Of a stretch of DNA of 64,000 nt, positions 8,833 to 18,403 are shown piece after piece. The DNA comes from Deltaproteobacteria bacterium (GTDB lineage Bacteria; Desulfobacterota; Binatia; UTPRO1). A model generated the notes under the pieces. It ran no database searches. It was given only the letters and a program-made list of their open reading frames with translations, and was not told the DNA's origin. The position numbers and the translations under genes are program-made. Every line of letters starts with the position of its first letter. The first letter of the stretch is position 1. The stretch covers positions 1-64,000 of the forward strand of contig JADYZW010000027.1 in the NCBI GenBank assembly GCA_020852955.1, in the 5' to 3' direction.

Positions 8833-9945
8833 TCAGTCCGCGCGCGCCTCCGGGACGAGGCAGATGTGGATGGCGCGCTCGCCCGGGATCTCGCCGGCGA
8901 GCGTCTGGATGGCGCGCTCCGCGTCCGCGAGCGCGAAGTCGTGCGTGTGCATGCGGGCGAGCGGCACGCGTCCCGATTCGATGAGACGGATCGCCGCGCC
9001 GTAGGCGCGCGCCGTCACGCCGAACGCCCCGTGGATCGTCACCTCCTTGACGACGGCGAAGTCGCTCACGAAGTCCGGCACGGGCTTGAACCCCTTCACG
9101 CCCGCCAACACGATGCGGCCGCTGGTCGCGACGTAGCGGAGGGCGGCGGCGACGGGCTCGGTCGCGTACGACGACACCTCGACGACGACGTCGGCGCCGT
9201 GGCCGTTCGTGAGCTCGTGCACGCGCCGCGCCGCGTCCTCGTGCTCGACGTCGATGACGTGGTCCGCGCCGAGCTCGCGCGCGAGCGCGAGCTTCGCCGC
9301 GTCGCGCGCGAGGCCGGTCACGATGATGGTGTCGGCGCCGGCGGCGCGGGCGGCGACGACCGAGGCGAGTCCGCGCTGTCCAGGACCGAGGATCAGCACG
9401 ACGTCGCCGGGACCCGTGTGCGGGATCTCCACCGCCCAGCGGAATCCCGCCCCGAGCGGATTGAACATGACGGCGAGGCTCGCGGGGATGTCCGATCGGA
9501 TCCGATGCACGATCGAGCAGGGATCGAGGTACATGAAATCCGCGTACCCGCCCCACAGGCCCGGCGGATGGTCGAGTCGCACGTAGCCGTGGGCGAACAT
9601 CGTCCCGCGCCCGCGGCAGAGGTGGTACCGCCCCGCGAGGCACCTGCGGCACCGGCTGCACGGGATCGGCGCTTCGACCGCGACGCGATCGCCGACGTCG
9701 ACGCCCCAGCGCTTCGCCGCGCGGTCCCCGATCGCCGCGATTACGCCGAGCGGCTCGTGTCCGGGAACCACCGGCAGCGGCACCGGGATCGTTCCGGTGT
9801 ACTGCTCGACGTCGCTCCCGCAGATGCCGCACGCCTCGATCCGCACGATCGCGCTGTCGTCGGCGATCGGGGGCAGCGGCAGCTCGCGGAGCACGAGCCG
9901 GCGCGGTCCCTCCTGGACGACGACCCGGCTCGTACGCGGCAGCAC
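8833..9945 (-). CDS. Zinc-dependent alcohol dehydrogenase (MDR family)
   Basis: Medium-chain dehydrogenase of 370 aa. The catalytic zinc region shows CGICGSDVEQYTG and GHEPLGVIAAIG. The structural zinc is bound by the cluster CSRCRRCLAGRYHLC. The nucleotide-binding motif is LGPGQRGLASV in a Rossmann fold from about residue 170. It oxidises an alcohol or polyol with NAD(P); the substrate is unknown (threonine-dehydrogenase-like and sorbitol-dehydrogenase-like members look similar). Its GTG start is 1 bp after the stop of the CBM-like protein, so it is the last gene of a fabF-CBM-dehydrogenase unit. Confidence 0.92.
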   Translation of the reverse strand: MLPRTSRVVVQEGPRRLVLRELPLPPIADDSAIVRIEACGICGSDVEQYTGTIPVPLPVVPGHEPLGVIAAIGDRAAKRWGVDVGDRVAVEAPIPCSRCRRCLAGRYHLCRGRGTMFAHGYVRLDHPPGLWGGYADFMYLDPCSIVHRIRSDIPASLAVMFNPLGAGFRWAVEIPHTGPGDVVLILGPGQRGLASVVAARAAGADTIIVTGLARDAAKLALARELGADHVIDVEHEDAARRVHELTNGHGADVVVEVSSYATEPVAAALRYVATSGRIVLAGVKGFKPVPDFVSDFAVVKEVTIHGAFGVTARAYGAAIRLIESGRVPLARMHTHDFALADAERAIQTLAGEIPGERAIHICLVPEARAD

Positions 9946-9946
9946 G

Positions 9947-10624
9947 TCAGCGCGCCCGCCGCGCGAAGATGCCGAGACCGAACGCCAGCACGAGGCCCGC
10001 CACCAGCGGCAGCGCCGTCTGCAGCCACGGCGTCCGCCGGAAGGTCGCGAGCAGCTGCGACCACCCGACGGTCGGCCACTCGCGCTCGCTCGCCCTGGGC
10101 GTGCCTCCGAGCACGTCGAGGCGGACGTCGGCGAACCAGGCAGTCCCGGTGTTGAGGTTGGCGTAGCTGCCGAGACGGAGACAGACGTCCCAGCTGCTGA
10201 GCTCGCCGCTCTGCGCGCTCACCTCGATGCGTTGCCAGTCCTGCGTGCCCTTGACGTCCACGGAGTCGGCGACGCGCGGCTCGATCGCGAGCAGCGCGCC
10301 GGCGGTCGCGAGGCCGACGTTGTCGGTCTTGACCCGCGCCGAGATGCGATACGACGCGCCGGGCGTCACGGGAATGGTCTGACAGAGCCGGGCGTCGTTG
10401 GGTCCCCGGTTCACGATGCGGACGATGCCCGACCCGTCCCCTGCCGGCTCCCACCCGACCTCGGAGAGATCGCGGGCCCAGGTTTCGAGCCGCCAGCCTT
10501 CCGGCACCCCGTTGTTCGACGCCGCCGCGAACGCGCCGTTGCGCAACGACGCCGCCTCGGCGATCGTGACCGTCGCCGTGGCCGCGAGCAGCAGGACGCC
10601 GAGGGCGGCGCTCAGCCGTCCCAT
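9947..10624 (-). CDS. Exported carbohydrate-binding-module-like protein with C-terminal membrane anchor
   Basis: 225 aa. Residues 1-24 are a signal peptide (ALGVLLLAATATVTIAEA). The middle (about 26-175) is a jelly-roll CBM4/9-like or discoidin-like domain, seen in NGAFAAASNNGVPEGW and the strands GASYRISARVKTDNVG and WQRIEVSAQSGE. A C-terminal hydrophobic helix (ALPLVAGLVLAFGLGIF) followed by ARRAR would anchor it in a membrane with the domain outside. It starts inside the last codons of fabF (13-bp overlap) and is followed at 1 bp by the dehydrogenase. The ligand is unknown; the link with a ketosynthase is unexplained. Confidence 0.72.
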   Translation of the reverse strand: MGRLSAALGVLLLAATATVTIAEAASLRNGAFAAASNNGVPEGWRLETWARDLSEVGWEPAGDGSGIVRIVNRGPNDARLCQTIPVTPGASYRISARVKTDNVGLATAGALLAIEPRVADSVDVKGTQDWQRIEVSAQSGELSSWDVCLRLGSYANLNTGTAWFADVRLDVLGGTPRASEREWPTVGWSQLLATFRRTPWLQTALPLVAGLVLAFGLGIFARRAR

Positions 10625-11856
10625 CGCCGCAGCACCAGCGACGCGTTGGCGCCGCCGAACCCGAACGAGTTGGTGAGCGCGTAGCGTACGTCCGCGCGCC
10701 GCGCCGCGTGCGGCACGTAGTCGAGGTCGCACTCGGGATCCGGATGGTCGAGGTTGATGGTCGGCGTGACGATCCCGGTCTCGAGGGTCTTCGCCGTGAC
10801 CATCGCCTCGAGCGCGCCCGAGGCCCCGATCAGGTGGCCCGTCATCGACTTCGTCGCGCTCACCGGGACGCGCGGCGCGCGCTCCCCGAACACGAGCTTC
10901 AGGCCCTGCGTTTCGTTGATGTCGCCGAGCGGGGTGGAGGTGGCGTGGGCGTTCACGTAGTCGATGGCGTCCGGGCCGATGCCGGCGCTCTCGATCGCGG
11001 CCTGCATGCAGGCCGCGACGCCGATCCCGTTCGGCAGCGGCGCGGCGATATGGAACGCCTCGCTGCCGGTCGCGTAGCCCACGACCTCGGCGTAGATGCG
11101 CGCGCCGCGCGCCCGGGCGTGGTCCAGCGACTCGACCACCATGACGGCCGCGCCCTCGGAGAGCACGAAGCCGTCGCGGTCGCGGTCGAAGGGGCGGCTC
11201 GCCTTCTCGGGCTCGTCGTTGCGGAAGGAGACCGCTTTCGAGTTCGAGAAGCCGGCCACTTCGGTAGCGTTGATGAGGGCGTCGGTGCCTCCCGCGAGCA
11301 CCACGTCGCAGGTCCGGTCGCGGATGTAGCGCCACGCCTCCCCGATCCCGTTCAACCCCGACGCGCACGCGTTGCCGATCGTGAAATTCGGCCCGCGCAC
11401 CTGCAGGCGGATCGCGACCTGCGCCGCTCCCATGTTGCTCGTGATGGCCGTGATGTAGAAGGGCGACACCGCCCCCGGGCCGTCGGCCTGGAAGGCCGCG
11501 ATGGTGCGGAAGATGGTGCGCCCGCCGCCGTTGTTGTTGCCGAGCAGCACGCCGATCCGCCGCGAGTTGTCGGGCGCGATCTCGAGCTTCGCGTCCTCGA
11601 CGGCCATCACCGAGGAGGCGACGGCATAGCGCGCGAAGTCATCCATGCGCTTCAAGTGCTTCGCCGGAATCCAGCGTCCGGCCTCGAAGCCGCGCACTTC
11701 GCCGGCGATCCGGCACTGCTGGTCGGACGCATCGAACAGCGTGATCGGCCCGATGCCGGACCGTCCGGCGCACGCGCTCTCCCAGATGGCGTCGATACCG
11801 GTGCCGATCGGCGTCACGCCCCCCATCCCCGTGATCACGACCCGCCGCGTGGACAT
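10612..11856 (-). CDS. fabF: 3-oxoacyl-ACP synthase II (ketosynthase)
   Basis: Condensing enzyme of fatty acid elongation, 414 aa, the usual FabF length. The start ATG gives the family N terminus MSTRRVVITGMGGVTPIG. The catalytic Cys lies in GNACASGLNGI, the two His in NAHATSTPLGD and KSMTGHLIGASG, and the C-terminal loop reads TNSFGFGGANAS. No acpP or fabG lies beside it, so a dedicated role in a secondary lipid or polyene path cannot be excluded. It has a textbook promoter 7 nt before the ATG and no Shine-Dalgarno, so the mRNA is probably leaderless. Confidence 0.95.
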   Translation of the reverse strand: MSTRRVVITGMGGVTPIGTGIDAIWESACAGRSGIGPITLFDASDQQCRIAGEVRGFEAGRWIPAKHLKRMDDFARYAVASSVMAVEDAKLEIAPDNSRRIGVLLGNNNGGGRTIFRTIAAFQADGPGAVSPFYITAITSNMGAAQVAIRLQVRGPNFTIGNACASGLNGIGEAWRYIRDRTCDVVLAGGTDALINATEVAGFSNSKAVSFRNDEPEKASRPFDRDRDGFVLSEGAAVMVVESLDHARARGARIYAEVVGYATGSEAFHIAAPLPNGIGVAACMQAAIESAGIGPDAIDYVNAHATSTPLGDINETQGLKLVFGERAPRVPVSATKSMTGHLIGASGALEAMVTAKTLETGIVTPTINLDHPDPECDLDYVPHAARRADVRYALTNSFGFGGANASLVLRRWDG

Positions 11857-11863
11857 CGTGGGG

Positions 11864-11892
11864 TATCTAGTGGCCGCGCCCCACAGCGTCAA
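11864..11892 (-). promoter_or_regulatory. Sigma-70-type promoter of fabF, leaderless
   Basis: On the minus strand: -35 TTGACG (11892-11887), 17-nt spacer, -10 TAGATA (11869-11864). The -10 ends only 7 nt before the fabF ATG, which puts the expected transcription start on or beside the A of the start codon. Confidence 0.7.
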
Positions 11893-11912
11893 ATCGGAGC
11901 GGGCGCGCCCGG

Positions 11913-12785
11913 TCACGCGTGATCGCGGCGGAGCTCGCGCAGGATCGCGGACGTCGCCGGCGACTGATTGAGGGTGTAGAAGTGGATGCCGGGGGCGCCG
12001 CCCGCGAGGAGCTCGCGGCATTGCCGGATCGCGTAGGCGATGCCGACCTCGCGCGCGCCGGCCTCGTCGCCACGCGTGCGGTCGAGGTCGGCCTGCAGGT
12101 CGGCGGGGATCGTGGCGCCGGAGAGCTTCGCGATGCGCTCGATCTGCGCGACGTTGGTGATCGGCATGATCCCGGCGACGATCGGCAGTGCGATGCCGAT
12201 CGACCGCGCCCGGCTCACGAACGAGAAGTAGTCGGCGTTGCGGTAGAACATCTGCGTGATGAGCAGATCGACACCGGCGTCGACCTTGGTCTTGAGGTTC
12301 TCCAGGTCGACGGCGGCGGACGGAGCCTCGGGGTGCTTCTCGGGGTAGGCGGCGCCCGCGAGACAGAAGTCGAAGCCGCCCTCCTTGAGGAAGCGGACGA
12401 GCGCGCAGGCATGGTCGAACCCGTCGGTCGGGCGTACGAAACCTGGTTGGTCGGCGGGCGGGTCGCCGCGCAGCGGCAGCACGTTCTCGATGCCGGCGTC
12501 GCGGATGCGCTCGAAGATGCGGCGCATTTCGACCCGTCCCGCGGTCGCGCACGTCATGTGCGCCATCGCCTCGACCCCGACCTCGTGCTTGAGACGCGCG
12601 GTCAACTCGATCGTCTTCTCCGCCGGCTTCCCGCCGGTCTTCGTCACCGAGACGAAGCTCGGGTCGAGCTCCTTCAGGCGCTCGACCGTCGCGACGAGCT
12701 TCCGCTCGCCGTCGTCCGTCTTGGGCGGGAAGAACTCGAAGGAGAAGACCGGGCGGCGGTCCGTGAAGAGGTCGCGAATGCGCAT
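11913..12785 (-). CDS. metF: Methylenetetrahydrofolate reductase
   Basis: Reduces 5,10-methylene-THF to 5-methyl-THF with FAD, supplying methyl groups for methionine synthesis. The protein is 290 aa, normal for bacterial MetF. Family signatures are the N-terminal VFSFEFFPPKTDDGER with the catalytic Glu, the VTKTGGKPAEKT stretch, AHMTCA, VLPLRGDPP, and ITQMFYRNADYF. It lies 56 bp upstream (in transcription direction) of fabF and diverges from clpS over a 98-bp gap. A weak TAAGCT -10-like box sits 9 nt before the ATG. It shares its folate pool with the folD-gcv operon at 41-47 kb. Confidence 0.95.
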   Translation of the reverse strand: MRIRDLFTDRRPVFSFEFFPPKTDDGERKLVATVERLKELDPSFVSVTKTGGKPAEKTIELTARLKHEVGVEAMAHMTCATAGRVEMRRIFERIRDAGIENVLPLRGDPPADQPGFVRPTDGFDHACALVRFLKEGGFDFCLAGAAYPEKHPEAPSAAVDLENLKTKVDAGVDLLITQMFYRNADYFSFVSRARSIGIALPIVAGIMPITNVAQIERIAKLSGATIPADLQADLDRTRGDEAGAREVGIAYAIRQCRELLAGGAPGIHFYTLNQSPATSAILRELRRDHA

Positions 12786-12867
12786 CGGCCAGCCAGCTTA
12801 CAACAGAGACCGCCCTCCGGCGCCAGCGCCAATCGGAGGCGCCCGCGTTTTTTCGCGGCCCGCCGGA

Positions 12868-12876
12868 TGCTAGGCT
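12868..12876 (+). promoter_or_regulatory. Extended -10 promoter element of clpS
   Basis: TGCTAGGCT is an extended -10 (TG-n-TAGGCT) ending 7 nt before the clpS ATG. The -35 position (12848-12853) holds only a T-run. No Shine-Dalgarno lies before the ATG, so a leaderless transcript is likely. Confidence 0.42.
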
Positions 12877-12883
12877 GCGCGAC

Positions 12884-13210
12884 ATGGGCGTCGAACGGGA
12901 CCGGCGGGACGACGGCAGCGGCACGGCCGTCGACACGCGCACCCAGGCGCGGCTCAAGAAGCCGCGGATGTACAAGGTGCTCCTGCACAACGACGACTAC
13001 ACGACGATGGAGTTCGTCGTGTTCGTTCTGCAAGGGATTTTCCACCATTCGGAGTCGGACGCGACCCGCATCATGCTGCACGTGCACAAGCACGGCGTGG
13101 GGGTCGCGGGCGTGTACACCCGCGAGATCGCCGAGACGCGCATCGGACAGGTCGAGGCGTTGGCGCGCAAGCACGAGTATCCGCTCCGCTGCAGTATGGA
13201 CGAGGCCTGA
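12884..13210 (+). CDS. clpS: ATP-dependent Clp protease adaptor ClpS
   Basis: 108 aa adaptor that binds N-degron substrates and delivers them to ClpAP. After a charged, flexible N-terminal tail (residues 1-27) the core reads YKVLLHNDDYTTMEFVVFVL, with the conserved Asn-Asp-Asp of the N-degron pocket, and then MLHVHKHGVGVAGVYTREIA. Its stop overlaps the clpA ATG (TGATG), fitting strict co-expression with its partner unfoldase. Confidence 0.97.
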   Translation: MGVERDRRDDGSGTAVDTRTQARLKKPRMYKVLLHNDDYTTMEFVVFVLQGIFHHSESDATRIMLHVHKHGVGVAGVYTREIAETRIGQVEALARKHEYPLRCSMDEA

Positions 13211-15540
13211 TGCGCATCAGTCGAGAACTCGAGATCAGCTTGGCCCTGGCCGTCAGCGAAGCGCGCCGGAGACGCCACGAATTCCTCTGCATCGAGCACG
13301 TGCTCTACGCGCTGCTGCACGATGCCGACGTCGCCGAGGTCGTCCGCCATTGCGGCGGCGACGTCGAAGAGCTGAAGCGGGCGCTGGAGCGCTTCTTCGA
13401 CGAGAAGGTGCAGCGTCTCCCGAGCGGCGCCGACGTTTCGCCGGAGCAGACGATCGGCTTCCAGCGAGTGATCCAGCGCGCCGCGGCGCACGTGCAGTCG
13501 TCGGGCAAGGACGAGATCCTCGGCCGGAACGTCCTGGTCGCGATCTTTCGCGAGCCCGACTCGCACGCGGCCTACCTGCTCGATCAGCAGGGCATCACCC
13601 GCCTCGACGTCGTGAGCTATATCGCGCACGGCGTCTCCAAGATCGCGGAGGAGGGGGAGGTGGCCGAGAGCGAGGCCCCCGAGGACGACTCCGAGGACGA
13701 CGACGCCGAGCCGCCGCGCCGCAAACGCGACCCGCTGGCGCTCTTCGCCGTGGACCTCGTGGCGCGTGCGGCGGCCGGCAAGATCGATCCCCTGATCGGA
13801 CGCGACGACGAGCTGGCGCGGACGGCGCGCGTGCTGTGCCGTCGGCGCAAGAACAACCCCGTGTTCGTGGGCGAGCCCGGCGTCGGCAAGACGGCCCTGG
13901 CGGAGGGGCTGGCGCTGCAGATCCACGAAGGCCGGGTCCCCGACGCGCTCAAGACCGCGCGCGTCTACGCCCTCGACATGGGGGCGCTCCTCGCGGGCAC
14001 GCGCTTCCGCGGCGACTTCGAGCAGCGCCTGAAGTCGGTCATCGCCGCGCTCCGCAAGATCCCCGGCGCGATTCTCTTCATCGACGAGATCCACACCGTG
14101 GTCGGCGCGGGCGCGACGAGCGGCGGCTCGCTCGACGCCTCCAACATCCTGAAGCCGGTTCTCGCCTCGGGCGAGCTGCGGTGCATCGGCGCCACGACGT
14201 ATCAGGACTTCAAGAACCACTTCGAGCGCGACCGCGCGCTGGCGCGCCGCTTCCAGAAGATCGAGATCCCCGAGCCCACGACCGAGCAGGCGCACGAGAT
14301 CCTGAAGGGCCTCAAGTCCCACTACGAGGAGCACCACGGCGTCGCCTACACGCGCGCCGCGCTCCGCGCCGCCGCCGAGCTCTCCTCCAAGCACATCAAC
14401 GACCGCTACCTGCCGGACAAGGCGATCGACGTCATCGACGAGGCCGGCGCCATCGTGCAGATGCAGCCGGCCGCGCAGCGGAAGAAGACGGTGCGGGTGA
14501 AGGACATCGAGCACGTGGTCGCGACCATCGCCCGCATCCCGCCGCGCAGCGTATCCATCTCCGACCGCGAGCGGCTGGCGACGCTCGAGCGCGATCTGCA
14601 GCTCACGGTATTCGGGCAGGACCAGGCCATCGGCTCGCTGGTGTCGGCCATCAAGCTGTCGCGCGCGGGGCTCGGCCAGGCGGACAAGCCGGTCGGGTCC
14701 TTCCTGTTCGCCGGCCCGACGGGCGTGGGGAAGACCGAGGTGGCGAAGCAACTCGCCTCGGCCCTCGGCATCGCGTTCATCCGCTTCGACATGAGCGAGT
14801 ACATGGAGGCGCACACCGTCTCCCGGCTCATCGGCGCGCCGCCCGGCTACGTCGGCTTCGACCAGGGCGGGCTGCTCACCGACGCCATCCGCAAGACGCC
14901 CCATGCCGTGCTGCTCCTCGACGAGATCGAGAAGGCGCACCCGAACCTCTACAACATCCTCCTGCAGGTGATGGACCACGCGACCCTCACCGACAACAAC
15001 GGCCGGCAGGCCGACTTCCGCCACATCATCCTCATCATGACGACCAACGCCGGCGCCCAGGAGATGGCCGCCAACGCGATCGGCTTCGGCGGCCGCTCCA
15101 ATGCGGATCAGGGCACGCGGGCGATCGAGCGCCTGTTCAGCCCCGAGTTCCGCAACCGCCTCGACGCCGTCATCTCGTTCGGGTCGCTGCCGATGCCGGT
15201 CATCGAGCGGGTCGTCGACAAGTTCATGATGGAGCTCGACGTCCAGCTGAACGAGAAGCGGGTCTTCGTCCACATGACGCCGGAGGCGCGCCGCTGGCTC
15301 GCGGCGAAGGGGTACGATCCGACGTTCGGCGCGCGCCCGATGGCGCGCCTCATCCAGACGGAGATCAAGCGCGTGCTCGCCGACGAGATCCTCTTCGGGC
15401 ACCTGAAGAGCGGCGGCCGGGTCGAGATCGACGTGCGCGACGGCGGGCTCGCCTTCGACTACGCCCCGCCGCTCGAGGACGCGCCGCGGGCCACCGTCGA
15501 CGAGACCGCCGTCGACGACGCGGCCCACGACGAGGACTGA
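13210..15540 (+). CDS. clpA: ATP-dependent Clp protease ATP-binding subunit ClpA
   Basis: Hexameric unfoldase feeding ClpP, 776 aa. It has the N-terminal double Clp-N repeat (1-145), an acidic linker ([11 protein letters not shown], about 155-170), the first AAA+ with Walker [11 protein letters not shown] and Walker [15 protein letters not shown], and the second AAA+ with [10 protein letters not shown] and [13 protein letters not shown]. The ClpP-docking IGF loop is present (NAIGFGG). There is no M-domain coiled coil between the AAA modules, which separates it from ClpB/ClpC. A 50-aa acidic tail ends the protein. clpP is not in the window. Confidence 0.97.
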   Translation: MRISRELEISLALAVSEARRRRHEFLCIEHVLYALLHDADVAEVVRHCGGDVEELKRALERFFDEKVQRLPSGADVSPEQTIGFQRVIQRAAAHVQSSGKDEILGRNVLVAIFREPDSHAAYLLDQQGITRLDVVSYIAHGVSKIAEEGEVAESEAPEDDSEDDDAEPPRRKRDPLALFAVDLVARAAAGKIDPLIGRDDELARTARVLCRRRKNNPVFVGEPGVGKTALAEGLALQIHEGRVPDALKTARVYALDMGALLAGTRFRGDFEQRLKSVIAALRKIPGAILFIDEIHTVVGAGATSGGSLDASNILKPVLASGELRCIGATTYQDFKNHFERDRALARRFQKIEIPEPTTEQAHEILKGLKSHYEEHHGVAYTRAALRAAAELSSKHINDRYLPDKAIDVIDEAGAIVQMQPAAQRKKTVRVKDIEHVVATIARIPPRSVSISDRERLATLERDLQLTVFGQDQAIGSLVSAIKLSRAGLGQADKPVGSFLFAGPTGVGKTEVAKQLASALGIAFIRFDMSEYMEAHTVSRLIGAPPGYVGFDQGGLLTDAIRKTPHAVLLLDEIEKAHPNLYNILLQVMDHATLTDNNGRQADFRHIILIMTTNAGAQEMAANAIGFGGRSNADQGTRAIERLFSPEFRNRLDAVISFGSLPMPVIERVVDKFMMELDVQLNEKRVFVHMTPEARRWLAAKGYDPTFGARPMARLIQTEIKRVLADEILFGHLKSGGRVEIDVRDGGLAFDYAPPLEDAPRATVDETAVDDAAHDED

Positions 15541-15557
15541 GCGCTGCCGCGGTCGCG

Positions 15558-16706
15558 TCAGGTGCCGCCGCCGCGCCGCAGCGCGGTCTGCGCGTCGAGC
15601 CACCCGATCTCGCGCGCGACGGCCCGCCGCTCGTCGACGAGGTAGCGCCCGACCGCGTCCGCGAGCCGCGGATCGCCGAGGAAGTGCATGCTCGTCGTCG
15701 CACGGGCGTCGAAGCCGCGCAGGTGCTTGAACTCGCCGCCGGCGCCGGGCTCGAAACGCGTCACGCCGAGCGCGAGCGCGAGCTCGATCGCGGCGTAGTA
15801 ACAGACGTTGAAGTGCAGGTGGCGGATGTCCTCGAACGCTCCCCAGTAGCGCCCGTAGAGGACGCCGTGCTTCCACACGTTGAGCGTGCCGGCGACGATG
15901 CGGTCCCGCCGCCGGGCGACCACGAACGCCAGCCGCCGCTTCCAGCGTCGCCGCAGGAGGTCGAAGAGCTTGGCGTTCAGGTAGCGGTGTCCCCAGGAGA
16001 ATTTCTCGACGGTGGAGCGGTACAGGTCGAACATGGGCGCGAAGAGCTCATCGGGGATCGCGTCGCCGACGTGGGTCGCGATGGCGACGTCCTGGGCCGC
16101 CAGCTCGCGGCGTTCGCGGCGGACTTGATTGCGGCGCTTGCTGCGCAGCGCCGCGAGGTAGTCGTCGAACGTGCGCCAGCCGGGGTTGGTCCACTGGAAC
16201 TGGTAGCCGACGCGCCGCACGTAGCCGAGGGCCTCGAGGGCGTCGGCCTCCTCGGGCAGGCAGAAGTTGACGTGCACCGACGAGTAGCCGTCGTTCCCGC
16301 AGAGCTCGCGGAGCGCGGTGGCGAGGGCGCGCCGTACGCGCGCCCGGTCGGCGACGGGGTGCGACAGGAAGCGCACGCCGGTCGCGGGCGTGAAGGGCGT
16401 CGCGACGAGGAGCTTCGGGTAGTAGCGAATGCCGGCCCGCATGGCCGCCTCGGCCCACCCGTGGTCGAAGACGAACTCGCCCTGGCTGTGCGCCTTCACG
16501 TACAGCGGACACGCTCCGACGAGCCGTCCGTCGTCGTCGTGGAGCGCCAGGTGTTGCGGCATCCACCCGGTCCGCTCGCCGACGCAACCCGCCTCCTCGA
16601 GGGACGCGAGCCAGGCCCACTCGAGGAACGGCGAAGCCCGCGCCGTCAGCGCGTCCCAGGCGGCCGGCGCGACCGCGCGCAGATCGTTCAGGATCGTGAG
16701 CTTCAT
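15558..16706 (-). CDS. FemAB-like / DUF482 GNAT-fold acyltransferase
   Basis: 382 aa protein of the COG3146 type, a GNAT-fold family related to the FemAB peptidyltransferases. Recognisable stretches are SPFLEWAWLASLEEAGC at the N terminus, the GACPLYVKAHSQGEFVFDHG region, and the C-terminal HFNVCYYAAIELALALGVTRFEPGAGGEFK. Members are widespread in proteobacteria but have no firmly assigned substrate; transfer of an amino-acyl or acyl group is inferred from the fold. It is convergent with clpA (17-bp gap) and divergent from the next hydrolase. Confidence 0.85.
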   Translation of the reverse strand: MKLTILNDLRAVAPAAWDALTARASPFLEWAWLASLEEAGCVGERTGWMPQHLALHDDDGRLVGACPLYVKAHSQGEFVFDHGWAEAAMRAGIRYYPKLLVATPFTPATGVRFLSHPVADRARVRRALATALRELCGNDGYSSVHVNFCLPEEADALEALGYVRRVGYQFQWTNPGWRTFDDYLAALRSKRRNQVRRERRELAAQDVAIATHVGDAIPDELFAPMFDLYRSTVEKFSWGHRYLNAKLFDLLRRRWKRRLAFVVARRRDRIVAGTLNVWKHGVLYGRYWGAFEDIRHLHFNVCYYAAIELALALGVTRFEPGAGGEFKHLRGFDARATTSMHFLGDPRLADAVGRYLVDERRAVAREIGWLDAQTALRRGGGT

Positions 16707-16836
16707 GGGCGCGGGGCCCCGACGCCGCGACTCTAACCGAGGCTCCGCGGCGCCACTAGCGTCCCCGGGGCCGGCCGCCCGGATTGACTTCTCGCGGCGC
16801 GGCCGGGATCACGGGGCGCGACCAGGAGGCGGAGCG

Positions 16837-17712
16837 ATGAAGACCGGTACGGTGCAGGCGCGCGGCATGACGTTCCACACGCTGGAGGAGGGGGAGGGGC
16901 CACTCGTGCTCTGCCTGCACGGATTCCCCGATCACCCGCGCTCGTTCCGGCACCAGCTGCCGGTGCTCGCCGCCGCCGGCTACCGCGCCGTTGCGCCCGC
17001 GATGCGCGGCTACGCCCCGACGGGGGCCGCGCCGGACGGCCGCTACCAGACGGCCGCGCTCGCCGAGGATGCCGTCGCGCTCATCGCGGCCCTCGGCTAC
17101 GAGGACGCGATCGTCTTCGGTCACGACTGGGGCGCGCTGGCGGCGTACGGGGCGGCCCTGGCGGCGCCCGGCCGCGTGCGCCGACTCGTGACCGCCGCGG
17201 TGCCCTACGGCGCGCAGGTCGCGGCGGCCCTCATGACGGACTACGACCAGCAGCGTCGCTCCTGGTACATGTTCTTCTTCCAGACGCCGTTCGCCGACCT
17301 CGCGCTCGCCCACGACGACTACGCGTTTCTGGACCGGCTCTGGCGCGACTGGTCGCCCGGCTGGCGTCTCCCCGCGCCGGAGATGGCAGCCCTCAAGGAG
17401 ACGTTCCGGCAGCCGGGGGTTGCCGCGGCCGCGCTCGGCTACTACCGGGCGATGTTCGACCCGGCCCGCCAGGATCCCGCCCTGGAGGCGCTCCAGAGCC
17501 GGATGATGAGCGACCCGATCGAGGTGCCCGGCCTCGTTCTACACGGTGCCGACGACGGGTGCATGGGGGCCGGCCTCGTCGCGGGCATGCAGGCCTATTT
17601 TCCACGCGGGCTCCGGGTGGAGATCGTGCCGGGCACGGGTCATTTCCTCCACCAGGAGGACCCCGCGCGCGTCAACGCGCTGATCCTCGATTTTCTCGGC
17701 GGCGGCGGTTGA
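16837..17712 (+). CDS. Alpha/beta hydrolase, epoxide hydrolase-like
   Basis: 291 aa. The oxyanion HG motif is CLHGFPDHPRSFRHQ. The nucleophile elbow is FGHDWGALAAY, with Asp as nucleophile, which fits the epoxide hydrolase/haloalkane dehalogenase branch rather than esterases. The acid is in HGADDGCMG and the histidine in GTGHFLHQEDP. The ATG at 16837 is chosen because AGGAGGCGGAGCG directly precedes it; open frame continues upstream but without coding features. The substrate is unknown. Confidence 0.87.
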   Translation: MKTGTVQARGMTFHTLEEGEGPLVLCLHGFPDHPRSFRHQLPVLAAAGYRAVAPAMRGYAPTGAAPDGRYQTAALAEDAVALIAALGYEDAIVFGHDWGALAAYGAALAAPGRVRRLVTAAVPYGAQVAAALMTDYDQQRRSWYMFFFQTPFADLALAHDDYAFLDRLWRDWSPGWRLPAPEMAALKETFRQPGVAAAALGYYRAMFDPARQDPALEALQSRMMSDPIEVPGLVLHGADDGCMGAGLVAGMQAYFPRGLRVEIVPGTGHFLHQEDPARVNALILDFLGGGG

Positions 17713-17723
17713 GGCGGGTCGGC

Positions 17724-17741
17724 GCCTCCGGCGCGGGAGGC
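17724..17741. terminator. Small hairpin between convergent genes
   Basis: GCCTCC and GGAGGC pair around a 6-nt loop in the 28-bp gap between two convergent genes. It has no T-run on either strand. A bidirectional terminator role is possible but weakly supported. Confidence 0.25.
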
Positions 17742-18337
17742 TACCGCGCCGCGGCCGGCGCGTCGCCGCCGTCCGCGGGCGCGGCCTGCTCGAGGGTTTC
17801 GAGGCGGCCCTCGACGGCTTCGAGTCGCGCCTCGATGCGCGCCAGCGCGCGCCGGATCTCTTCGACCACCGCGTCCGGAGTGGACGTCGGCGCCGCCGGG
17901 CGCGCCGCGACCGATCCCGGCGCCGGCGGCGGCGCGAGGACGAGCTGGGATGGATCATGGAGCGCCATCTCGGGCTTGCCGCGGTAGGCGGTCACCGTGC
18001 CGGTCACGCGCACGACGTGATCGCGAATGCGCGCCGCGAGATCGCTTGGGAACTTGTCGCGATCGCCGGCCAGGATCGTCGCGGTGAATCCCGCGAAGTT
18101 CGGGCTGAACGCGACCACGGTGGCGAGCGGCGACTCGTGGATCGCGGCCACCCGCCCCTCGATCGTGACCTCCTGTCCGACGTAGTCGCCGGCGCGATTG
18201 CCCCCGACGAGCGTCGTCGGCGCCGCCGCCGGGGAGGCGGAATCCGTCCCCGGAGACGGGCTCGGGTCCGCGGCACGTCCGACGCTCGCGAGCAGCAGCG
18301 CGATCCCGGCGGCAGAGAGCGCGCGGCCGATTCGCAT
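17741..18337 (-). CDS. Secreted OB-fold-like protein with C-terminal coiled coil
   Basis: 198 aa from the ATG at 18337. This start is chosen because GGGGAGG lies 9 nt upstream of it; the ATG three codons earlier (18346) abuts the same site with no spacer. Residues 1-23 form a signal peptide (AAGIALLLASVGRA). The middle (about 45-125) looks like an OB fold of the periplasmic NirD/YdeI type (VGQEVTIEGRVAAIHES, DHVVRVTGTVTAYRG). The end carries a heptad stretch (EEIRRALARIEARLEAVEGR) that predicts a coiled coil. The ligand is unknown. Confidence 0.68.
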   Translation of the reverse strand: MRIGRALSAAGIALLLASVGRAADPSPSPGTDSASPAAAPTTLVGGNRAGDYVGQEVTIEGRVAAIHESPLATVVAFSPNFAGFTATILAGDRDKFPSDLAARIRDHVVRVTGTVTAYRGKPEMALHDPSQLVLAPPPAPGSVAARPAAPTSTPDAVVEEIRRALARIEARLEAVEGRLETLEQAAPADGGDAPAAAR

Positions 18338-18403
18338 GCGCCGCATCCTCCCCGGGGGGGACCGGCACTGTCAAGAATCGCACCCGCGTAGTAGACCCGA
18401 GCC

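Noticed and set aside
12786..12883. A riboswitch between metF and clpS
   Set aside because: The 98-bp gap is too short for a SAM riboswitch on top of promoters, and no conserved aptamer core was seen.
11919..16736. A 1605-codon plus-strand frame across metF, clpS and clpA
   Set aside because: It crosses genes in other frames and strands with clear domains. It is open only because stop codons are rare at this GC content.
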